A stretch of 64,000 bases of DNA from Deltaproteobacteria bacterium (GCA_029777945.1 JAKORG010000004.1:1-64000), one strand, 5' to 3'. Positions 1-9,514 are shown, counted from the first letter of the stretch. Numbers and translations are program-made. Notes: generated by a model from the sequence alone, not told the origin.

Positions 1-2872
1 CTTTGAAGATGTATTTGTATCCTATTACTGCCTCGTAACCTCTAAATACCTCTGTAGTGATGATAAACCCTTGAGGTACGGGAAATTCGAACGATGAAAG
101 GACCTTTAAAAAATAACCCTTATTGCCTATTAGTATAGGGTTATCAGTATTTTTATCCCTTTTGTTTATAGGTGAAATGGCAAGCTCAGGAATATATCTC
201 ATAACGAGGTTTAAGATCTCTTTATTATTTTTGAATCGCTCCAGTTCTGCTGTTAGGTTTCTTATTATGGTATTTATGAGGTTGTCGAAGAGTTGCAGTC
301 CAAAACCTGACGAGACAAGGGCACGGAGCAAATTTTCTGATTGTTGGTATATTACCTCTTCAGTATTTTGGTGTTGTTCAAACCAGTTCCTTTTTATATC
401 CTTTTCTATAATCTGCCTTATTATGATGGGAAGGTTTATGCCATGGACATCTATGTAGTAGTCGTGGATGATATCCTGAATACCCTTTGAGATGAATTTA
501 AAAATATCCACATACTGGTCTATGGAAAATTGTCTTATCTTTAATGCACTTGTTATGTATTTCGTCTTTTCACTCAAACTCTCCACAGAAATCCCATCAA
601 GCTCAAGTGCCTTTAAATATAGCCATAGGTATTTATTTATCATGATGAGCGTGCTTTTTGTGATGAACTTTAAGTTAAGAGAGGTCGCAAGCCTTTCAAA
701 GAGAATCGTTGCAAGGCTTTCTAAGCGAAATGTAAGCCCCATGGCTTCAAATTTTTCTTCTTTGTAAGTGCCGTACATAGAAGGTATTCCCGCTGCAATA
801 TGTCTCTTGTAATAAATGTTTTCGAATGATTCTGTTTTTTTTGATGAAAGTATCCTTTCCTTCAGGATGGTAAGAAATTCCAGGATAATTACGAGGCTTT
901 TATAATAGTCGCCTTTTTTCATTGACCTTTTTAATTTATTGATGCTTGACAGGGAAAATATACCCGATGATTCTAAGTCTTTGATGAGTTCCACATGATT
1001 TGCATTGTATTTTTTATATAAGAGTTGATAAAATCTTATCATAAGATAGGCCTTTTCCCTATCTTTTTCTGTTACACCCCTTATCTTTTTAAACTTTTTC
1101 TCTGTATCTTCCTTTTCCCATGTGAGAAGTTCTTCTGGGTTATTATTAATGGAAGTCATAACCCATTTGAAAATATTATGCATGCCGTCATAGTATTTCC
1201 CTTCGCATTTGAGCTGGTTGTATATCTCCTCTGGTATAAAATTTTTCAAACCATCCTTAATGCCCGTTGACCAGAATTTGAAGATCTCTTCAATAAAGTT
1301 GACAAGGAGGCTGTTGCTTTCCACATGGGATTGCTTTCTTAAAAAATTTATAAGCTTATCATTTCTATGGGACATCTCATCTACATCTGTAGATATGGCC
1401 CTTAGCTCTCCTTCTGCACCGATTTCTGTAAAAAATATAGGAAACATCCTGAGTAATTGTTTAATAAGATTATAGGCCGGGCCAATGTCTGAATTAAGTA
1501 GTTTTGATATGTCTTTCTGGATGAGGTCTGTGTCTTTTACAAAAACACCGCCGAGCTTAAGGTTAATAATAAGGGCTGATAGCAGTCTTTTTGTCCATCT
1601 CGGCTTCATGGCAATAATTTCTAACCATGACCTTATATTCTTGATATGGGCTGGATTTGCTACCACCTGCCATTCTATTGTTGTTCCCTTTATTTCAGGA
1701 TACTGAAAACCAAAAGAAATGAGTTCATCAATAAATGTATTAACCAATTTATGGTTATTTTGTAGAAAGACTTCTTTTCCCACTGTTGTAATGCAGTCAA
1801 TTATGGCCGCTTTCTGCTCCGTATACGAGGCACTGCCCTTAAGCATATTAAAAAACGCCTTAATAAAGCTGTCCATCTCATCTTGATTTAATTCTTTAAA
1901 TACCCTTCCGAGACTTCTGTTTATTTCGAGGAGTATGTTCGTATATACATCAGACAGGGCGTGAACATTCATCATATTATAGAGAAAATTGAGTTTTATA
2001 TTCTTACCTTTATCTTTTAGTGCCTCAAGTCTTTCAATGGCGTCAGCGGCAAGAAAATATCCGTCTATTATAAGGGAGTGGTCAGGCAAATCAATAAATG
2101 CAGTTATAAATTCATAGAAATCTCCATTGTCGTTTTTTTCGATTTCATCAATTTTTGTAAGCAGGGTTTTTATATAGTCATGGCTTAAAGGATATACAAT
2201 ATTTTTAATCTGGTTTCTTTCTTCTTCAAGCAATTCATTGTTTCCCATGTGCCATAAGAGAGGGTTTGGCTGATTTAACCAGTAAAGATAGGTTTCTCTA
2301 AATACCTCCTGCACAAGCTTTTTAAAATAAGGCGTTGAAATTTCTATTTTTTCCTCCAGTATGGTTTTTAACAGGACTTTTAAACTGCCTGTGGTCTTTT
2401 TAAAAACACTGTTTTCCGATGCTGCAATCTTATAAATGGCCTCTACGGCATCGTTTAAAAAGGTAATATTTCTCTTTTTATGAATCCCGCTTTTTGTAAG
2501 AACAATAAGAAGATATTCGAAAATATACCTCGCAGCAGTCTCTTTTATACCTTCTTGTGGGCATCTTTTTATGATATCAATATAAATTTCAAGGATGGTT
2601 CTTATTGCGCTGGCACCGTCTTTGTGGTTGTTAAAAGTATAAAAATCACCAATGGATATTGTCTTTAGTAGTTTAAGACAGTATTCCCAGTTTACATAGG
2701 GATGGTTTAGTTCTTTTAAAAGTTCTTCTGTTTGTTTTGACAACCCAAAATGCTCCTTTGAAATATCAAGAAGAATACTATACCTTTCAGGTATCTCAAC
2801 AGGCACCGCAGTCCTTTCGAGGTTTACTTCAAGGGCACTGGGATATGTTTTTATGTTCTCTTCTCGTTCCAA
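1..2872 (-). CDS. PEP/pyruvate-binding (PPDK/PEP synthase-like) protein, C-terminus beyond the left edge
   Basis: One open frame runs on the minus strand from a TTG at 2872 to base 1 (957 codons seen). TTG is chosen because a GGAGG Shine-Dalgarno lies 6 nt upstream and an in-frame TGA sits nine codons further up; no ATG is available in between. The first ~900 residues are helix-rich, without a family I recognise. At the left edge the protein reads GNKGYFLKVL then VPQGFIITTE, which is the signature of the ATP-grasp (PPDK_N) nucleotide-binding domain of pyruvate phosphate dikinase and PEP synthase. The phosphohistidine and PEP-binding domains would lie outside the window. A ~900-residue N-terminal extension is much longer than in ordinary PpsA or PpdK, so this is a large multidomain relative and its substrate is unknown. 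It is divergent from the SGNH hydrolase gene. Confidence 0.75.
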   Translation of the reverse strand, partial: MEREENIKTYPSALEVNLERTAVPVEIPERYSILLDISKEHFGLSKQTEELLKELNHPYVNWEYCLKLLKTISIGDFYTFNNHKDGASAIRTILEIYIDIIKRCPQEGIKETAARYIFEYLLIVLTKSGIHKKRNITFLNDAVEAIYKIAASENSVFKKTTGSLKVLLKTILEEKIEISTPYFKKLVQEVFRETYLYWLNQPNPLLWHMGNNELLEEERNQIKNIVYPLSHDYIKTLLTKIDEIEKNDNGDFYEFITAFIDLPDHSLIIDGYFLAADAIERLEALKDKGKNIKLNFLYNMMNVHALSDVYTNILLEINRSLGRVFKELNQDEMDSFIKAFFNMLKGSASYTEQKAAIIDCITTVGKEVFLQNNHKLVNTFIDELISFGFQYPEIKGTTIEWQVVANPAHIKNIRSWLEIIAMKPRWTKRLLSALIINLKLGGVFVKDTDLIQKDISKLLNSDIGPAYNLIKQLLRMFPIFFTEIGAEGELRAISTDVDEMSHRNDKLINFLRKQSHVESNSLLVNFIEEIFKFWSTGIKDGLKNFIPEEIYNQLKCEGKYYDGMHNIFKWVMTSINNNPEELLTWEKEDTEKKFKKIRGVTEKDREKAYLMIRFYQLLYKKYNANHVELIKDLESSGIFSLSSINKLKRSMKKGDYYKSLVIILEFLTILKERILSSKKTESFENIYYKRHIAAGIPSMYGTYKEEKFEAMGLTFRLESLATILFERLATSLNLKFITKSTLIMINKYLWLYLKALELDGISVESLSEKTKYITSALKIRQFSIDQYVDIFKFISKGIQDIIHDYYIDVHGINLPIIIRQIIEKDIKRNWFEQHQNTEEVIYQQSENLLRALVSSGFGLQLFDNLINTIIRNLTAELERFKNNKEILNLVMRYIPELAISPINKRDKNTDNPILIGNKGYFLKVLSSFEFPVPQGFIITTEVFRGYEAVIGYKYIFK

Positions 2873-3032
2873 TGTAAGCCTCCATCTTTCAAATTCTCAT
2901 ATATTATATTACAACAAAATTATTGGGATTATAATTTATTTCTCAGCATTTAATTTTCTGTATTTCGATAAAAGACTTGCTTAATACCACAGTTTATGTA
3001 TATTTGAATAATCTATTACAATAAAAGATCCC

Positions 3033-4268
3033 ATGAAACTTACTATGAAACACATTGTGAAAAGTTCAGCTTTTACCCTGATTCCTCTGGCATTAACATT
3101 TGTAACACTAAATTTTTATGGATTTGTAAAGCCTTTTATACTTGTCCTGCTCCTATTTATCCTCTTTTTTATATATTTAAAAGCAGGGTTTAAAAATGCC
3201 TTTATGTTTTCTGTCACTCTTTTTATTTCCACTATAATTTTAAATTTTTTGGTAGCCCTATTTTTAGAAGATAAAATGTATTATAGACCCTATGAAAAAC
3301 TTTCCGTTTACAATGCGGAATTGGGAAGAAAATTATACAAGAAAAACGCAGACATGATATTTAATATGCCCTTTGGAGACATTAAGGCAGTGGGAAATTT
3401 AAAAGATATTGATTTAGAGCCGAGAAAGATAAGATTTAAAACAGATTCTTTAGGTTTTAGAAATAACGGTAATTATAATGGTGAAAAATATGTAATAGTA
3501 GGGGATTCTTTTGTCGCGGCAAATGGGACAGACCAGGTGGATATCATTACAACGCAACTAAAAAACAAATGGAATAAAAGCGTATATAGCCTGGGATATG
3601 AAGGAGGTATTCCAGAATATGTGAGATACGTATTGTATTTAAAAGGAAAAACAGAAAAAGATTTCAAGGTCTTGATTTTTCTGTTCGAAGGTAATGATTT
3701 TCCAGATTCCATATCAAAAAGACAGATGATTATAAATAAACCGCAACGAAAAATTTTCTATGAAAGGATAAAGGCATTTTTTGAAGAAACAGCATTATAC
3801 AGATATACCTTCAGTCTTATGGCAAGATTTACAAATAAGCACCAAAAGGCAAAATTGTTTTACTTACAAGGCCATAGAATTGGAGAATTTGAAGATTATG
3901 TTAATGCAACTGAGAGAAATTCTTATATACTGCCGGAAAACGCAATCAAAATGCTCTATATTATAAAGAATCGTATAGAACATATATTTTTTATTCCCAC
4001 AAAGTATAGGGTCTATTTTCCCTTTATAGAGAACAAAGATAAAATAGAACTGCCTCACTCTCAATGGAAAGCCACCCAGGACTTGGCCAGGGCATTAGGG
4101 GTGGGATGCACTGATTTGACAGAGATGTTAAGGAAAGAATCGGAAAGGCTTTTAAAGGAAGGTAAATTTACATTCTGGAAGGATGATTCCCACTGGAATG
4201 GATATGGCATAGCCATTGCCGCAAAGGCAGTGAATGATTATATAAATAAAGTTGAAAATGGACATTAA
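3033..4268 (+). CDS. Membrane-anchored SGNH/GDSL hydrolase-like protein
   Basis: 411 residues. The N-terminus holds about three hydrophobic segments (residues ~13-75), followed by an exported catalytic domain. GDSFVA at ~157 is block I of the SGNH fold with the nucleophilic Ser, and DDSHWNGYG near 384 supplies the C-terminal Asp-x-x-His pair; both are arranged as in AlgX/AlgJ-like O-acetyltransferases and related SGNH proteins. It probably transfers or removes acyl groups on an envelope polysaccharide, but the substrate cannot be read from the sequence. No Shine-Dalgarno is evident for the ATG at 3033; a second ATG at 3048 is possible. It stands alone, with no polysaccharide genes next to it. 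Confidence 0.75.
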   Translation: MKLTMKHIVKSSAFTLIPLALTFVTLNFYGFVKPFILVLLLFILFFIYLKAGFKNAFMFSVTLFISTIILNFLVALFLEDKMYYRPYEKLSVYNAELGRKLYKKNADMIFNMPFGDIKAVGNLKDIDLEPRKIRFKTDSLGFRNNGNYNGEKYVIVGDSFVAANGTDQVDIITTQLKNKWNKSVYSLGYEGGIPEYVRYVLYLKGKTEKDFKVLIFLFEGNDFPDSISKRQMIINKPQRKIFYERIKAFFEETALYRYTFSLMARFTNKHQKAKLFYLQGHRIGEFEDYVNATERNSYILPENAIKMLYIIKNRIEHIFFIPTKYRVYFPFIENKDKIELPHSQWKATQDLARALGVGCTDLTEMLRKESERLLKEGKFTFWKDDSHWNGYGIAIAAKAVNDYINKVENGH

Positions 4269-4336
4269 ATATATTGAAAATATAAAGCCTTTTAAACTTC
4301 ATATACGATTACTATTTTAAATGCAGGAGGATTAAA

Positions 4337-5536
4337 ATGTTTACAGATGAACAAATAGAGAGATATGCCGATGTATTGATATGGGGACTCAAGACTGCAA
4401 GGAAAGGGAAATTCAAAAAATACGATATGGTGCTTCTCCAATATGAAAAGCCTGCTATAAGACTTGCAGAAGTATTATATGAAAAGCTTCTGGATATGGG
4501 CATACACCCCATACAGAGGATGGGGATGACCTTTAATATGGAGCATAGCTTTTACAAAATTGGAGATAGAAAACAACTCGTGTTTATTCCACCTGGAGAA
4601 AAGGAACTTTATGAACACATAAATGGAAGAATATTTTTAAGGGCACCAGAATCACTGACACACCTTAAAGATATAGACCCTCAAAAGATAGGGACTGTTC
4701 TTGTTTCGAGGAAATTTTTAAGGGATATCCTCGACGAAAGAGAAAACAAAGGTGTATACAGCTGGACATTATGCACATACCCCACAGAGGAGCTTGCAAG
4801 GCAGGCAAAGGCCACTTTAGAAGAATATACAGAGCAGATTATAAAGGCATGCTATCTTGACAGTGCAAATCCTGTTAAAGCCTGGGATGATATACATAAA
4901 AATGTTAAAGAGATAAAAAAATGGCTTAATAGTCTGAAGATAAAGTATCTTTATATCGAATCAGAAAATATGGATTTGAAGATTACCCCTGGTGAAAAAA
5001 GACAATGGAAAGGTGTATCAGGACATAATATACCGAGCTTTGAGATATTTTTCTCGCCTGACTGGAGGGGCACAGAGGGGACATACTTTGCAAATCTACC
5101 CTCATTCAGGAGTGGTAATTATGTGGAGGATGTGCGCCTTACATTTGAAAAAGGCGTGGCTATTAAGATTGAGGCAAAAACAGGAAAGGAATTCGTGGAG
5201 AAGCAGCTTTCCATGGACAAAGGGGCAAATAAGGTCGGTGAATTTTCCTTAACAGATAAAAGGTTTTCGAGAATAGATAGGTTTATGGCAGATACATTAT
5301 TCGATGAGAATTTTGGTGGTGCTTACGGTAACTGTCATCTTGCAGTAGGTGCATCGTATGCAGATACCTATACAGGTGATACAAAAGAGATGACAAAGGC
5401 TTTAAAAAAGAGGTTAGGCTTTAATGATTCAGCCCTCCATTGGGATTTAGTAAATACAGAAGATAAAACAGTATTAGCCCACCTCACAACAGGTAAAAAA
5501 ATAACAATTTATGAAAAAGGTATGTTTAAATATTAG
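4337..5536 (+). CDS. Aminopeptidase, M29 (AmpS/AmpT/PepS) family
   Basis: 399 residues, the usual length for family M29 cytosolic, co-catalytic-metal aminopeptidases. Family hallmarks are visible: GHNIPSFEIFFSPDW, then GTEGTYFANLPSF and RSGNYV in the middle, and the C-terminal metal-binding stretch GNCHLAVGASYADTY containing the conserved His and Asp ligands. The start is secure: AGGAGG lies just upstream of the ATG. It likely trims N-terminal residues from peptides in the cytoplasm. It is 68 bp downstream of the SGNH gene on the same strand, with no functional link to it, and 53 bp upstream of a secreted cupin. Confidence 0.88.
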   Translation: MFTDEQIERYADVLIWGLKTARKGKFKKYDMVLLQYEKPAIRLAEVLYEKLLDMGIHPIQRMGMTFNMEHSFYKIGDRKQLVFIPPGEKELYEHINGRIFLRAPESLTHLKDIDPQKIGTVLVSRKFLRDILDERENKGVYSWTLCTYPTEELARQAKATLEEYTEQIIKACYLDSANPVKAWDDIHKNVKEIKKWLNSLKIKYLYIESENMDLKITPGEKRQWKGVSGHNIPSFEIFFSPDWRGTEGTYFANLPSFRSGNYVEDVRLTFEKGVAIKIEAKTGKEFVEKQLSMDKGANKVGEFSLTDKRFSRIDRFMADTLFDENFGGAYGNCHLAVGASYADTYTGDTKEMTKALKKRLGFNDSALHWDLVNTEDKTVLAHLTTGKKITIYEKGMFKY

Positions 5537-5589
5537 AAATTTATTAGGGGAAAAAAATAAAAATTAATGAAAATATAAGAGGTTAGACA

Positions 5590-6009
5590 ATGAAAAAGAG
5601 TTTTCCAGTGATTTGTCTTTTTATATTGTGCACAGGTATTTTTTCTTTTGCCGGTGAGGTTGATGTAAGTGTGAATGTTCTGGCAAAGACAGGCCTCTCC
5701 TGGGATGGGAGTTCTTTGCCTGTATACAGGGCACATAAACCGGAGATTACGATTGTGAAGATAACCATACCTCCCGGTGTTATATTGCCAGTGCACAGAC
5801 ATCCTGTGATAAATGCCGGATATATGGTAAGGGGTGAATTGTCTGTATATACTGAGGATGGCAGTAAATTACATTTAAAGGAGGGTGATGCAATAGTAGA
5901 GGTTGTGGATAAATGGCATTACGGAAAAAACGAAGGTAATATACCGGCTACAATCGTTGTTTTTTATGCTGGTTATGAAGGCGAACCTATTACTATCTAC
6001 AAGAAATAA
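5590..6009 (+). CDS. Secreted cupin-domain protein
   Basis: 139 residues with a Sec signal peptide (MKKSFPVICLFILCTG, cleavage near residue 21) followed by one small double-stranded beta-helix. The metal site is visible as PVHRHPVINAGYMVRGEL (His-x-His, then a downstream Gly-rich turn) and a later His in DKWHYGKN. Periplasmic single-domain cupins of this type are mostly uncharacterised; binding of a metal and small molecule is inferred from the fold, and an enzymatic role is not shown. AGAGG lies upstream of the ATG. It converges with the radical SAM gene, leaving only ~20 bp between the stop codons and no clear terminator. Confidence 0.75.
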   Translation: MKKSFPVICLFILCTGIFSFAGEVDVSVNVLAKTGLSWDGSSLPVYRAHKPEITIVKITIPPGVILPVHRHPVINAGYMVRGELSVYTEDGSKLHLKEGDAIVEVVDKWHYGKNEGNIPATIVVFYAGYEGEPITIYKK

Positions 6010-6028
6010 ATTATTTGAAAGTTTGCCC

Positions 6029-7285
6029 CTAAGGCATCAATCGTGACCTTATATACCTCGTTATATGCGCTAATTCATCATCTGACATCGCTGAATAATT
6101 AAGACCATCCCTATCAAGATAAGGAATAAGAAGCCTGTAAATGTCCTCTGTTATGCCACCATATTGACCTATAAAAGAGTTTATCCTGGACGATAGACTG
6201 AATTCGAGTTTTGCCCTACCTGGAAGATTAAGGTATGCATCGATCTGGAAAAGCATCCTCTTTCTATCGTCAGGGAGTTTTCCGTTTACATCGAGTAAAT
6301 TTGTGGCACTGTCACTTACAATTATTGTCTCAGCTTCAGTGTTTTCTACTATGATTCTAATCTCTTTCACAATTTGTTCTTCCTCTGCCTCAAAAAATTC
6401 TCCAGATTCTTTAGCCTTCATAAGGGGTGTGCCTGGAAAAATCTCTAAAGTCCTTATCCTTACATAATCCGGTTTTGACATGGAAAGCACCCTCGATGTC
6501 TCATAGGCATGTTCAAAAGAAAAAGTAGCACCCCCAAGGCCAGGCATGATATAAACAGATGGAGATATGCCTGCCTCTTTTGTTTTCAAACAGCCCTCTA
6601 TATGGTCTTTTGCTGTTTCACCCTTTTTCATAAATTTAAGCACCTTATCACTTCCGCTTTCAATACCAAAGTGCACCCTATTTAGCCCAGCTGCTTTGAA
6701 AACCTTTAAATCATCAATGTCCATCTTTGCTGCAGATTTTGTCCTTCCATATATAGTAAATCGTTCTAAAGTGGGAAAATGCCTTTTAATATAATCTATA
6801 ACCTCTGCAAAAAGATCCGGTTTAACAATGAGTGTATTTGCATCGCCTAAAAAACATGTCTTTCCTCCTGACATTCGCCATGTATAGACATGGAGGAGGC
6901 TATCTTTTAGTGTTGGTTTTTCTTTGAACCATTGAGAAAACCATCTTATCCTTTCGTCTTTCTCTTTATCCAAGGGATTTGATTCTCGGGATTCTTTATT
7001 CTCTTCTATTGAGGCCTCAATCTCTTTATAACCTTCATCTATGGATGTGCCGCTATATAAAATGTTTTCCACGATGAAGTCATCAATGTGTCTTGCCCTT
7101 TCTATGTCTATCTTTATCTCTTCTATAGTTCTTTTTGAGAACTTTGCCCCGAATTTATAAACAGGACAGAAAAGACACCTGTTCCATGCACAATTTCTTG
7201 TGATCCTGAAGGTAAGGCTGTAGTTTTCCGTGGGTGGTCTTATTGAGCAGATTTCAAAGGGTTTTAAATTGGACGGTATGTTTAT
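6029..7285 (-). CDS. Radical SAM protein, apparent AUA start codon
   Basis: The frame upstream of the first GTG (7072) is clearly coding: it contains TRNCAWNRCLFCPVYKFG, a C-x4-C-x2-C iron-sulfur motif of a radical SAM subfamily. The frame is closed by a TAG just upstream of a perfect AGGAGG (7292-7297), yet no ATG, GTG or TTG lies between that Shine-Dalgarno and the cysteine motif. The codon 6 nt after the AGGAGG is ATA at 7285, so I place the start there (418 residues). The core shows GGKTCFLGDANTL, HFGIESGSDKVLKFMKKGET and MPGLGGAT, typical of the radical SAM barrel. Its substrate is unknown. It directly follows the small gene ending at 7287, suggesting translational coupling. A sequencing error altering an ATG is the alternative. 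Confidence 0.7.
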   Translation of the reverse strand: MNIPSNLKPFEICSIRPPTENYSLTFRITRNCAWNRCLFCPVYKFGAKFSKRTIEEIKIDIERARHIDDFIVENILYSGTSIDEGYKEIEASIEENKESRESNPLDKEKDERIRWFSQWFKEKPTLKDSLLHVYTWRMSGGKTCFLGDANTLIVKPDLFAEVIDYIKRHFPTLERFTIYGRTKSAAKMDIDDLKVFKAAGLNRVHFGIESGSDKVLKFMKKGETAKDHIEGCLKTKEAGISPSVYIMPGLGGATFSFEHAYETSRVLSMSKPDYVRIRTLEIFPGTPLMKAKESGEFFEAEEEQIVKEIRIIVENTEAETIIVSDSATNLLDVNGKLPDDRKRMLFQIDAYLNLPGRAKLEFSLSSRINSFIGQYGGITEDIYRLLIPYLDRDGLNYSAMSDDELAHITRYIRSRLMP

Positions 7286-7286
7286 G

Positions 7287-7649
7287 TCAAACCTCCTCGA
7301 CTATATTTATTTTTATTGAATACATGGAAGGCATAGGGGTTAGATGGGGTATCTGTATGTCAAATTCACTTGTCCTTTTACTTTCCAGAAACATGGTCTC
7401 AGCACATTTCTTTATTTCTGTCCTGTGGTCATCGTATAATGAAACAGCGATTTCGATTAGATATTCTTTGGCGTCTTTATTTTCTACTATACCTTTAATC
7501 TTTGCCCAGAAAGGCGCTGCAAGCTGGGCACAGCAGGGCATTGGTGGAAATAAAATCACATGTTTTTTTAATTCAATATGTTCTGGAGCTAAGATATCTA
7601 TAATCTCAAGTCTTTGTTTAAAGAATTTATCTGAAGAGCTGTTTTCCAT
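7287..7649 (-). CDS. Small protein of unknown function, upstream partner of the radical SAM gene
   Basis: 120 residues, no signal peptide or membrane segment, and no family I recognise. A central FPPMPCCAQLAAPFW stretch with a Pro-Cys-Cys motif and a second Cys in IKKCAETMF are the only potentially functional residues visible. Its stop overlaps the region of the AGGAGG and the ATA start of the radical SAM gene, so the two are probably translated together. It could be a partner or a substrate-binding adaptor of the radical SAM enzyme, but that is inference from position only. Confidence 0.6.
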   Translation of the reverse strand: MENSSSDKFFKQRLEIIDILAPEHIELKKHVILFPPMPCCAQLAAPFWAKIKGIVENKDAKEYLIEIAVSLYDDHRTEIKKCAETMFLESKRTSEFDIQIPHLTPMPSMYSIKINIVEEV

Positions 7650-7658
7650 AGGGTTAAC

Positions 7659-8369
7659 TTATTCCTTCTTCAAAATCACCACTTCTATCTTACCTTTTAA
7701 GGTGTCTTTGAATTTCATTGCATCTTCCTCTGTGCCTATGATTGTTCCATAATGCATGGGAATGGCAATCTTTGGTTTTATATCTTCTGCAGCCTGAACT
7801 GCTTCATCTGCTGTCATAACATATTTACCGCTTACAGGCAGTAGCGCTATATCTATTTCTTTAAAGGTTTTCATCTCCGGTATCCTGTCTGTATCCCCTG
7901 CATGATAAATTCTGACCCCATAAACAGTAATAATATATCCAACACCGTCGGCTGATTTCGGGTGATATTGCTTGTCTACATTATATGCAGGAACTGCCTC
8001 AATTTTAATGTTTCCTATATCAAAAACATCACCCCTTTTTATTGTTTTTACAGGGCCTTTTAATTTCTCTGCACACGATTTAGGTGAGATTATTATTGTA
8101 TTTGGACCTGTAAGCATATTTATATCAGCATCAGAACAATGGTCATGGTGACCATGTGTCACAAGAATAATGTCTGCCGTATCCTTTTTTGTTATTTTGA
8201 AAGGGTCAATATAGATATTTTTCTCCCCTGTTATTTTGAATGTATCATGACCGAGCCAGTGGATGTTTTTTAACATATTTTTTACCTTTACTTCATCTGC
8301 ATAGGTGGTGGTTGCAAAAAATAGGAAGGTAAAAAACACAAAAAATGAAAAAATTAAGAATCTTTTCAT
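7659..8369 (-). CDS. Exported metallo-beta-lactamase-fold hydrolase (UlaG-like)
   Basis: The ATG at 8369 is preferred over the in-frame one at 8405 because GGGGG sits 6 nt upstream and it begins a clean signal peptide (MKRFLIFSFFVFFTFLFF, cleavage after TYADE or nearby). The mature domain has WLGHDTFKI, the zinc motif THGHHDHCSDAD (H-x-H-x-D-H), YHAGDTDRIPEM and a C-terminal PMHYG, matching the UlaG-like branch of the metallo-beta-lactamase superfamily. These are metal-dependent hydrolases; the substrate is not predictable. Being exported is unusual for that mostly cytoplasmic branch. It is 10 bp upstream of the 120-residue gene on the same strand. Confidence 0.8.
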   Translation of the reverse strand: MKRFLIFSFFVFFTFLFFATTTYADEVKVKNMLKNIHWLGHDTFKITGEKNIYIDPFKITKKDTADIILVTHGHHDHCSDADINMLTGPNTIIISPKSCAEKLKGPVKTIKRGDVFDIGNIKIEAVPAYNVDKQYHPKSADGVGYIITVYGVRIYHAGDTDRIPEMKTFKEIDIALLPVSGKYVMTADEAVQAAEDIKPKIAIPMHYGTIIGTEEDAMKFKDTLKGKIEVVILKKE

Positions 8370-8460
8370 AAATACCCCCAATTTGATTTTATTTTTATGG
8401 TTCAATTATATCATTTTTTAAAAAAATTTTTAATCTGTTTCTATGTTGTATTTATTAACC

Positions 8461-8489
8461 TTGAGGGTTACAGGTAGTTTTGATAGAAT
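8461..8489 (+). promoter_or_regulatory. Sigma-70-like promoter of the FecCD permease gene
   Basis: TTGAGG (8461-8466) and TAGAAT (8484-8489) are separated by exactly 17 bp, about 57 bp ahead of the permease ATG. No cobalamin riboswitch motif and no Fur-type 19-bp palindrome was recognised in the same 140-bp interval. Confidence 0.45.
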
Positions 8490-8545
8490 AGATTAAGATA
8501 CTCTAATTTTACATTTTTAATAGTTTCGATAAGTTCAATGGATTA

Positions 8546-9514
8546 ATGAATAGAATAAAGATTACATATCTTACATTGTTTTTCCTCCTTTTTTTATCGG
8601 TCTTTATTTCCTTAGGATATGGAAAGGGTTTTTACGAGTTGCTTAAAGGGTTTTCGTGTAGTGAAGACTTTTGTTATGTCTTAAAAAAGATAAGGATACC
8701 AAGAACAATCTTTGCCCTTTTAATCGGCGGCTCGCTAAGTATTTGTGGAGTAACATTTCAATCTATATTAAGGAATAATCTTGCTGAACCCTATACCCTT
8801 GGCATATCAGGTGGGGCATCTTTTGGTATAGCCTTATCTCTTATCTTTGAATTAAACAGTAAAGCAGGGCCTTTTGCAAATCCTGCTATGGGTTTTTTAG
8901 GTGCCATGTGTTCCACATATATCGTTTTTTTACTATCCCGAAAAAGATTCTTTGATCCAAACCAGATAATACTTTTTGGTATTGTGGTAAGCCTTATTTT
9001 CTCTTCCCTTGTTTTTTTCCTCTTTTCTATATCTGACCCTGACAGAATGCACGGTATTATATTGTGGCTCATGGGTGATTTGTCAGGCTTTGAAAGCGAT
9101 TTTATTGTTTTTTATATCCTTATTTTTTTAATACCCGCCTTTTTTTTGTTTTTTTTAAATAAAGAATTAGATGTTCTTTCTTTGGGTTATGAAAAGGCAA
9201 GGTATCTCGGATTAAACCCTGACACTGGATACAGGATTTTTTTTATTATAACCTCTTTGCTTACAGCCTTTTGTGTTTCTGTGGCGGGAATAATACCCTT
9301 TGTGGGGCTTATTGTGCCCCATATATTAAAAATTGTCCTGGGCACGGGAAGCAAACACATACTTTTTACATCTTATCTGGCAGGCGCCTCTTTACTTATT
9401 CTATCGGATACATTTTCGAGGTATGTGTTATATCCATTAGAGTTACCAGTAGGTGTTGTTACAGGTATTTCAGGGGGCACAATTTTACTTTTATTGCTTT
9501 TGAAAAGAAGATGA
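8546..9514 (+). CDS. FecCD-family ABC transporter permease (iron chelate/cobalamin type)
   Basis: 322 residues, normal for the BtuC/FepD/FecCD family, with about ten membrane segments. Family hallmarks: KKIRIPRTIFALLIGGSLSI near residue 45, then NNLAEPYTLGISGGASFG, and the cytoplasmic coupling region VAGIIPFVGLIVPHI that contacts the ATPase. It forms the inner-membrane channel of a metal-chelate or corrinoid importer with the ATPase encoded directly downstream; the stop overlaps that gene's ATG (ATGA). No periplasmic binding protein gene is adjacent, so the substrate stays undefined. Confidence 0.88.
   Translation: MNRIKITYLTLFFLLFLSVFISLGYGKGFYELLKGFSCSEDFCYVLKKIRIPRTIFALLIGGSLSICGVTFQSILRNNLAEPYTLGISGGASFGIALSLIFELNSKAGPFANPAMGFLGAMCSTYIVFLLSRKRFFDPNQIILFGIVVSLIFSSLVFFLFSISDPDRMHGIILWLMGDLSGFESDFIVFYILIFLIPAFFLFFLNKELDVLSLGYEKARYLGLNPDTGYRIFFIITSLLTAFCVSVAGIIPFVGLIVPHILKIVLGTGSKHILFTSYLAGASLLILSDTFSRYVLYPLELPVGVVTGISGGTILLLLLLKRR

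Noticed and set aside
123-1706. Several plus-strand frames at the left edge
   Set aside because: They are antisense to the continuous minus-strand PPDK-like frame, have no Shine-Dalgarno and no recognisable protein character.
8406-8545. Cobalamin riboswitch or Fur box ahead of the FecCD permease
   Set aside because: Looked for because of the transporter type, but no B12-box-like core or 19-bp palindrome was seen; only a sigma-70-like promoter fits.
9271-9510. Longer N-terminus for the ABC ATPase starting inside the permease gene
   Set aside because: The extension is out-of-frame permease sequence; the ATG overlapping the permease stop at 9511 begins the conserved ATPase.
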